Shown here: piece after piece, positions 63,101-64,000 of the stretch | How positions within the stretch are numbered: the first letter of the stretch is position 1 | How the letters are laid out: every line of letters begins with the position of its first letter | DNA from: Euglena gracilis | Taxonomy: Eukaryota; Euglenida; Euglenophyceae; Euglenales | DNA length: 64,000 nucleotides | NCBI GenBank assembly: GCA_039621445.1 | Contig: CP154957.1 | Span: 33,683,979-33,747,978, forward strand | Direction: 5' to 3' | Notes under the pieces: model-generated | Seen by the model: only the letters and a program-made list of their open reading frames with translations | The model's database searches: none | Told to the model about the DNA's origin: nothing | Position numbers and translations under genes: made by a program

Positions 63101-64000
63101 ATGTATGTATTATGTATGTATGTATGTGATGTAGGTATGTACGTAGGATGTATGATTATGTGTGTGTGTATGTATGTATGTATGTATGTATGATGTAGTA
63201 TGTATGTATGTATGTATGTATGTTATGTATGGAGTATGTATGTTGTATGTATGTATGTGGTATGTATGTATGGTGTATGCATGTATGTATGTGTGCATGT
63301 GTGTATGTGTGATGTGTGTGTATGTGTGTATGTATGTATGTATTCACGGTCTGCAGGTTCCTGCCATAGCCCAATGTGCCGCTGTGTCCTCGTCCGTGGT
63401 GTCGCCGAAGAATCTCCCCCTTTGAAAGTGAAAGGACTGTCGAGTGTCATCCGCCCCACACTTGGCCGCTGGCGGGGCGGCCTGCACGCTGGTAGGGTGG
63501 ACAGTGAGGGTGGCGTTGACCCGGGCGCTGGGCACTGTGGTGTCCTCCAGCGAGCATGCCGCATCCACCTTCTTCTGATGCCGCAGACACGCGTGCTCTG
63601 GATGGGGCCGGCAGGGCATACCATTGCTTCCCGACCCGTCGCCGGGGGGGGTTCACTTTCCAGTTTCAAAAAACCAGTCAGTGGGGGGGGGGAGGTCACT
63701 TTTCTTTAACTTTGGCCACTTGGCCAAAAAAAAAGCCCAAAATCAACGAATTTTGGTCACTCCCCCAAATTTCTAGCACCTTCGGCGCCGGGTGGCTTTT
63801 TTTTGGGGCCATTCCTGGCCCACCTCACTCCCCCCCGGAGGGCCTGGAGCCAAAACCAGTCAATTACCCCCCAGGGGGGGGGGGTCGGACACACCTCAAG
63901 CAATGGCGGCAGCCATGAGGGACACGGAGGTTCAGACTTCTGGCTGAAATTTCTTATGCTTGGGTGGGGCAAATTGCTAACTTTGACTGGGCGGACTGGA
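40584..64000 (-). CDS. Kelch-repeat protein of the KLHDC4/Kel3 family (multi-exon, 5' partial)
   Basis: The exons spell a six-bladed Kelch beta-propeller followed by an acidic/basic linker and a DUF4110-like C-terminus, in the same order as animal and plant KLHDC4 and yeast Kel3 (family order recalled, not searched). Exons, minus strand: 63606-63388, 62935-62824, 62177-62096, 58277-58151, 55369-55228, 54123-53982, 51484-51326, 49440-49406, 46434-46251, 46156-46135, 44720-44614, 44321-~44173, ~43473-43324, ~42911-42734, 42096-42055, 40754-40584 (stop TGA). A further exon may lie at 63921-64000. Introns run from 94 to 3818 bases. Most are nonconventional (+4..+6 pairs with -8..-6); 42733-42097 is GT-AG. 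Junctions F-G, G-H, K-L and L-M deviate by a base or are uncertain. Kelch proteins of this family are cytosolic or nuclear adaptors of poorly defined function. The 5' end lies outside the window. Confidence 0.85.
42055..42096 (-). CDS. Kelch gene exon N: coiled-coil continuation
   Basis: It encodes PPILERLEAAEGKV, continuing YGEVRP into the ILDELAVLEAE helix of the family. The 5' acceptor is GGCCAG of a GT-AG intron in phase 0. The 3' intron starts CGGCAG and reads CAGCTGCAGGC against GCTTGCACTG near exon O. Confidence 0.72.
42097..42733 (-). other. Conventional GT-AG intron
   Basis: It starts GTATGT and ends GGCCAG, and removal keeps phase 0 between the two DUF4110-like exons. It is the internal control showing that both intron classes occur in one gene. 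Confidence 0.65.
42734..42911 (-). CDS. Kelch gene exon M: DUF4110-like segment
   Basis: It encodes EALLEFHRRSKAFWEEEARQ and ADGLVLAKRRYGEVRP. This resembles the LxxFYxRTKEYW...DGFxLAExRYxELKP pattern of plant KLHDC4 C-termini (recalled). It ends with a canonical GTATGT donor, the only clearly conventional splice site in the gene. Confidence 0.78.
43324..43473 (-). CDS. Kelch gene exon L: helical Ala/Glu-rich segment
   Basis: It encodes AAAAEEERAAEQRYELAVAA, then AMVDRLLQDLADVAADGTPA, predicted as amphipathic helix. It lies where plant KLHDC4 proteins have a variable region before the DUF4110-like segment. Exact borders are tentative. Confidence 0.65.
44173..44321 (-). CDS. Kelch gene exon K: low-complexity linker
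   Basis: It encodes SDSEAGSGPSPAPQGDRSAP, then SPSLSDPADLQ and a Lys/Gly-rich segment. The 5' border is secure (CTG plus five bases). The 3' border is uncertain. I prefer GGCCAG at 44172 because it keeps phase with the next exon, but the GTAAGG at 44224 and the GTGAGG at 44177 look like conventional donors and do not fit the frame. Confidence 0.6.
44614..44720 (-). CDS. Kelch gene exon J: end of propeller and acidic stretch
   Basis: It encodes VLHLNKLDGWKLIFDETKGD, then WEGEEEEEEDGAESG. This matches LDLHRMEAWKAL...EW followed by the acidic run of KLHDC4. The intron after it starts GCTCAGGGAT and ends ATCCCTG plus five bases, a perfect pairing. Confidence 0.88.
45065..45175. repeat. (CATCAT)n trinucleotide repeat
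   Basis: About 35 CAT/CAC triplets in Kelch intron 46134-44721. Confidence 0.9.
45610..45913. mobile_element. 304-bp MITE with perfect 8-bp TSD
   Basis: The ends CAGGGTTCGATATAAGGA and TCCTTATATCAAACCCTG are inverted copies. CCCTAGAC is exactly duplicated at 45602-45609 and 45914-45921. The interior alternates GTCCGGACCCCCC palindromes. A second copy is at 36163-36543. Confidence 0.88.
46135..46156 (-). CDS. Kelch gene microexon (22 bases)
   Basis: Twenty-two bases encode EVTHNDLW (with one base from the next exon), filling exactly the missing GDRxVTLxDL strand between YGGIREEG and VLHLNKLDGW. Both flanking introns (94 and 1414 bases) show CAG/CTG pairing at the prescribed positions. The second has an 11-base perfect inverted repeat, GGGCCGGAGGG/CCCTCCGGCCC. 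Confidence 0.85.
46157..46250 (-). other. 94-base nonconventional intron
   Basis: It starts AGCCAGGCCC and ends GGGCCTGGCCGG. CAG (+4..+6) and CTG (-8..-6) sit in an 8-base perfect inverted repeat (CCAGGCCC/GGGCCTGG). It has neither GT nor AG at its borders. Confidence 0.8.
46251..46434 (-). CDS. Kelch gene exon I: acidic linker and blade 6 strand
   Basis: It encodes VHFKAKARHSAAEEAEAEAG, then GRINALLAVADNRLYLYGGI and REEG. The second part matches RSNAMLAVKHGVLYVYGGM of KLHDC4. The Ala/Glu-rich stretch stands where animal proteins have a Lys/Arg-rich linker. The start follows CTC at -8..-6 and the end precedes AGCCAG. Confidence 0.87.
46600..46830. repeat. About 58-bp tandem units GAGCCTCCTCGAGTGTCGCTC
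   Basis: About four units of the pattern CCTCCTCGAGTGTCGCTCG, ACGTCGCTCGAGGCTACTC end in a TTTTTTGAGCCCCCCCC/GGGGGGGGCTCAAAAAA hairpin. The array recurs at 48330-48520 in the same orientation. Confidence 0.7.
46838..48190. repeat. CCAAAATAACAAAATCCC units around a CATCTGCATCTTGTCCAG minisatellite
   Basis: Units of about 76-110 bp with AACAAAATCCCTTGTGTTCC and GGGCAAATCCCTT occur at 46838-46990 and 47870-48190. Between them, 47270-47870 is a degenerate 18-bp repeat CATCTGCATCTTGTCCAG. All lie in Kelch intron 49405-46435; long open frames through it are repeat artefacts. Confidence 0.7.
48330..48520. repeat. Second array of 58-bp GAGCCTCCTCGAG units
   Basis: About two to three units end in TTTTTTAAAACCCCCC...GGGGGGGCTTAAAAACG. 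Together with 46600-46830 it brackets the satellite block. Confidence 0.65.
48660..49135. repeat. ATGCGCAAAA short tandem repeats
   Basis: AAATGCGCAAAAATGCGC and AAAATGTGCAAAATTGGG units occur in two blocks. They create long artefactual open frames on both strands. Confidence 0.65.
49406..49440 (-). CDS. Kelch gene exon H: 35-base exon
   Basis: It encodes HALNLESYRWFP, which continues NDLY from the previous exon as the last strand of the fifth blade (family pattern DLYxYDxxxNRWF). The intron after it pairs GAG (+4..+6) with CTC (-8..-6) and keeps the frame. The intron before it pairs GGC with GCC, with one extra base. Confidence 0.75.
49671..51130. mobile_element. Diverged relative of the 13767-15554 transposon
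   Basis: The left end CAGACACTCATTTAATATGT and right end ACACTAAATGCATGTCTG resemble the TIR of the 13.8-kb element. Subterminal repeats are of the form TTTGGTGATACACA instead of GGTGTCCACAGG. Flanks GTTGGTGT and CTAGGTGT match 6 of 8. A separate TA-flanked MITE (50510-50886) is nested inside. The whole element lies in or beside Kelch intron 51325-49441. Confidence 0.65.
50510..50886. mobile_element. GTCCAAYGACC MITE, copy 3
   Basis: It runs from TACCATCCCTTGTCCAATGACC-like left end to CGTTGGACATAGGGGGCGGGTA and carries the CCGGCGCTTCGCGCC hairpin. It is nested in the 49671-51130 element. Confidence 0.7.
51134..51184. repeat. (GT)n microsatellite
   Basis: Twenty-five GT units lie immediately beside the right end of the 49671-51130 element. 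Confidence 0.95.
51326..51484 (-). CDS. Kelch gene exon G: blade 5, LFFGGV strand
   Basis: It encodes KWQRIRTQGIAPSVRAGMSV, then DRKRGLFFGGVWDCDDGERD and FHNDLY, matching GVKPTPRSG...LFFGGV...FFNDLY. The family identity is clear. The exact start is uncertain because the preceding intron deviates by one base from the pairing rule. Confidence 0.87.
52210..52455 (+). repeat. Dispersed repeat with ORF, copy 2 (inverted relative to copy 1)
   Basis: An open frame carries NCPMLFSRFELELSN, RLDVWFRKFRDTYFHPK and ERVLDYAIAQGKSTFVS followed by TAA. It matches the minus strand of 21352-21620. It may come from a transposon; no domain was recognised. Confidence 0.5.
53982..54123 (-). CDS. Kelch gene exon F: blade 4, MFGGYS strand
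   Basis: It encodes CYENTLFMFGGYSAERGEGG, then SHMDLWQMTLPPRPDQWTM. This corresponds to IVIYGGYS...SDMFLLK in KLHDC4. The E-F intron has CAG/CTG and a 12-base inverted repeat, GCAGGGCTCGAC against GTCGAGCCCTGC. The 3' boundary (CGCCAG) fits only if the following acceptor uses six rather than five bases after CTG. Confidence 0.85.
54189..54427. mobile_element. 239-bp MITE with perfect 8-bp TSD
   Basis: CTCCTGAA is exactly duplicated at 54181-54188 and 54428-54435. The ends CATACTATCGCTTAAGG and CCTTAAAGAGAAGCCTG are related to the 37651-38058 family, and the interior (ACTAGCTAG...TGCAGTCCAGCC) is shared with it. It lies in Kelch intron 55227-54124. Confidence 0.8.
54720..54860. repeat. Copy of the GGGTTAGGGTTAC dispersed repeat
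   Basis: GGATTAGGGTTACAATTG...GGGGTTAGGGTTAAGCC and GAAATCGGGCCTTGATTTAG match the block at 3469-3600. It lies upstream of Kelch exon E's 3' neighbour intron sequence and has no coding content. Confidence 0.5.
55228..55369 (-). CDS. Kelch gene exon E: blade 3
   Basis: It encodes AEKAQVDLTYYNDLWLLQDV, then EWQLVEYGPYDDVPKPRSGC, matching YYNDVY...PTPRSGC. The D-E intron satisfies the pairing rule with TGG (+4..+6) and CCA (-8..-6). Splicing restores the conserved His after GGF. The exon ends CTCGG before GGGCAG. Confidence 0.88.
56915..57195. repeat. Direct repeat of a CTCATTTTTGGCTCAAAAAC block
   Basis: Two copies of TCATTTTTGGCTCAAAAACG...GGTCCGGGAGGCCAAAAAAC occur. An inverted relative is at 61660-61775. 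Confidence 0.6.
57196..57640. repeat. Two about 222-bp tandem units
   Basis: Each has CGAAAACGGCTAAGTCGAAC, TATCTCGGGCTAGGCGG, and CTTCAATTTAGGTCTCCG-like parts. They lie in Kelch intron 58150-55370. Confidence 0.65.
57895..57935. repeat. Inverted repeat arm left of exon D
   Basis: GTAAGCTTCGCTCTTACCCA...GATAAGAGCTCAGCG is inverted at 58493-58532 on the other side of exon D. Confidence 0.7.
58151..58277 (-). CDS. Kelch gene exon D: blades 2-3
   Basis: It encodes DLWSFDFKQMEWTEHNVRHG, PSARSGHRMVVWKKNFVLFG and GF, matching KDLWVLHL...GRSGHRMVAWK...LFGGF of KLHDC4 almost residue for residue. It is flanked by the two largest introns of the gene. A copy of a roughly 40-bp inverted repeat sits on each side (57895-57935 and 58493-58532). 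Confidence 0.9.
58493..58532. repeat. Inverted repeat arm right of exon D
   Basis: CGCTGAGCTCTTATCTC...AGAGCGAAGCTTAC is the partner of 57895-57935. Confidence 0.7.
58735..58875. repeat. ATGCGGAAAA tandem repeats
   Basis: AAATGCGGAAATTATGCGG units are repeated about twelve times, inside Kelch intron 62095-58278. Confidence 0.65.
59089..59706 (-). CDS. hAT transposase C-terminal fragment (dimerisation domain)
   Basis: About 205 codons are open after an in-frame stop at 59709. The end carries WWKTHQPSLFRERVLFLIST and STPVATSSVERFFSVCGQL, the signature of the hAT dimerisation domain (W-W...P...S-x-P-x-S-S-V-E-R-F-F-S). The N-terminal catalytic half is absent here, so this is a partial copy lying inside Kelch intron 62095-58278 on the gene's own strand. 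No terminal repeats could be paired around it. Confidence 0.8.
   Translation of the reverse strand, partial: HNPFEQSLFIKALWDSTISSVQFSPRLEEQLTVPSFIVQDPFFFKRVLVQVQAQFLRDMFIRVLKSLQDGLNVRFEKSKEQIEFYHQRRVLNPNNLPLMSSAPTDYSALRLDGCDEDFIQYLQCTKRDIDSPEELIEWWKTHQPSLFRERVLFLISTPVATSSVERFFSVCGQLDADQWALSQNARRLEFMLQFNGDLSGRFTSL
59780..59895. mobile_element. GTCCAACGACC family end fragment
   Basis: CTTGTCCAACGACCACTAATG, TTCGTCTCCGACCGGGG and an inverted GGGTCGTTAGACAAGG are present. Similar diverged ends occur at 33312-33350, 33835-33900 and 36020-36060. Confidence 0.4.
60490..60780. repeat. ATGCGGAAAA tandem repeats, larger array
   Basis: About 25 units of the form AAATGCGGAATAATGCGG end in GCGGACCGCATAATCTCCCC. 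It lies in the same Kelch intron as the array at 58735, which may be its partner. Confidence 0.65.
60878..61250. repeat. Two about 190-bp tandem units
   Basis: Each has CAACTTTGGGACGCCC, GGTATGCGCGGTTTGGGCC and GCCCGAGATACGGCCG. The last is the reverse complement of the CGGCCGTATCTCGGGC core at 57260. Confidence 0.6.
62096..62177 (-). CDS. Kelch gene exon C: blade 2, FGGEF strand
   Basis: It encodes ALNYKARMYIFGGEFTSPSQ and then STTFHFH, the second-blade beta strand of KLHDC4. The 5' border follows a CTG plus five bases. At the 3' border CAT is followed by GCCCCGAGGG, whose complement CCCTCGGG lies next to exon D. A GT-AG reading would put the exons out of frame. Confidence 0.85.
62824..62935 (-). 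CDS. Kelch gene exon B: end of blade 1
   Basis: It encodes GKRLKVFNDLLVYRADKDQW, matching the F-N-E-L-Y-x-Y...D-x-W strand of KLHDC4, and then PAPRCSHQ. The upstream intron ends CTG+5 nt and the downstream intron starts GACCAG. Joining to exon C reads CSHQALNYKARMYIFGGEF, reproducing the family CAHQA...FGGEF. No GT donor is present at this boundary. Confidence 0.85.
63007..63345. repeat. (TATG)n tetranucleotide repeat
   Basis: An ATGT-rich array with GTATGT variants lies in Kelch intron 63387-62936. On the transcript strand it is (CATA)n. Confidence 0.95.
63388..63606 (-). CDS. Kelch gene exon A: N-terminal extension and first blade
   Basis: It encodes KKVDAACSLEDTTVPSARVN followed by ATLTVHP, which aligns with the RLNASLSVHP region that opens the first Kelch blade of KLHDC4. 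It ends near FFGDTTDEG, a weak counterpart of the LFGGE strand. The 3' end is set by ACACAG at the start of the next intron (CAG at +4..+6). About 20 residues between VHP and the FFG strand look inserted relative to the family. Confidence 0.7.
63607..63920. mobile_element. CCATTGCTT-ended MITE-like segment behaving as an intron
   Basis: Inverted CCATTGCTT lies near both ends, with CAGTCAGTCAC-type interior and the CACCTTCGGCGCCGGG hairpin shared with 17195-17530. Minus-strand CTG plus five bases abuts Kelch exon A. Confidence 0.4.
63921..64000 (-). CDS. Possible upstream Kelch-gene exon (A0)
   Basis: The minus frame is open here (NFSQKSEPPC) and joins in phase to the next exon if the segment 63920-63607 is removed. 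That segment has CAT at +4..+6, CTG at -8..-6 and inverted CCATTGCTT repeats near both ends. No family match supports the residues, so this is only a candidate. Confidence 0.3.

Overview
This window looks like nuclear DNA from a euglenid protist, Euglena-like. Coding sequence occurs only as short GC-rich exons of 22 to about 260 bases, nearly all on the minus strand. Most introns joining them lack GT-AG ends. Instead they follow the euglenid 'nonconventional intron' pattern: intron bases +4 to +6 (usually CAG) are complementary to bases -8 to -6 (usually CTG), and the intron ends are inverted repeats. At least one ordinary GT-AG intron is also present. In-phase joins, with reconstructed proteins matching known families, support this assignment. 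Runs of G and C, telomere-like TTAGGG/CCCTAA patches and dense short transposons fill the rest.

Layout, all genes on minus. (1) About 64000-40584: the 3' part of a Kelch gene of the KLHDC4/Kel3 family with a C-terminal DUF4110-like segment, about 16 exons, 5' end beyond the window. (2) 38906-25925: a complete Ser/Thr protein kinase gene of nine exons, about 366 residues, with its start fixed by an in-frame stop between a strong 3' splice acceptor and the ATG. (3) About 10.9-3.9 kb: scattered exons that I read tentatively as one glycosyltransferase-like gene. No exon could be assigned confidently between about 11 and 25.9 kb.

The introns and spacers are full of mobile DNA. Several short elements have ends of the form CAG...CTG flanked by 8-bp target duplications, some perfect (13767-15554, 45610-45913, 54189-54427) and some 6-7 of 8 (10403-10820, 30407-30716, 37651-38058, 49671-51130). 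A second family has TA-flanked GTCCAAYGACC termini. There are also a hAT dimerisation ORF, an orphan zinc-finger ORF inside a terminal-inverted-repeat element, and a frameshifted DDE transposase.

The most interesting reading is that these two observations are one. An element with CAG...CTG ends and an 8-bp duplication has the same outline as a nonconventional intron. Removing the element plus 3 bases of the left duplication and 5 of the right would restore the target exactly. One element (10403-10820) sits between two in-phase reading frames as expected for a young intron of this kind. The older introns do not retain recognisable duplications, so the general origin remains an inference.
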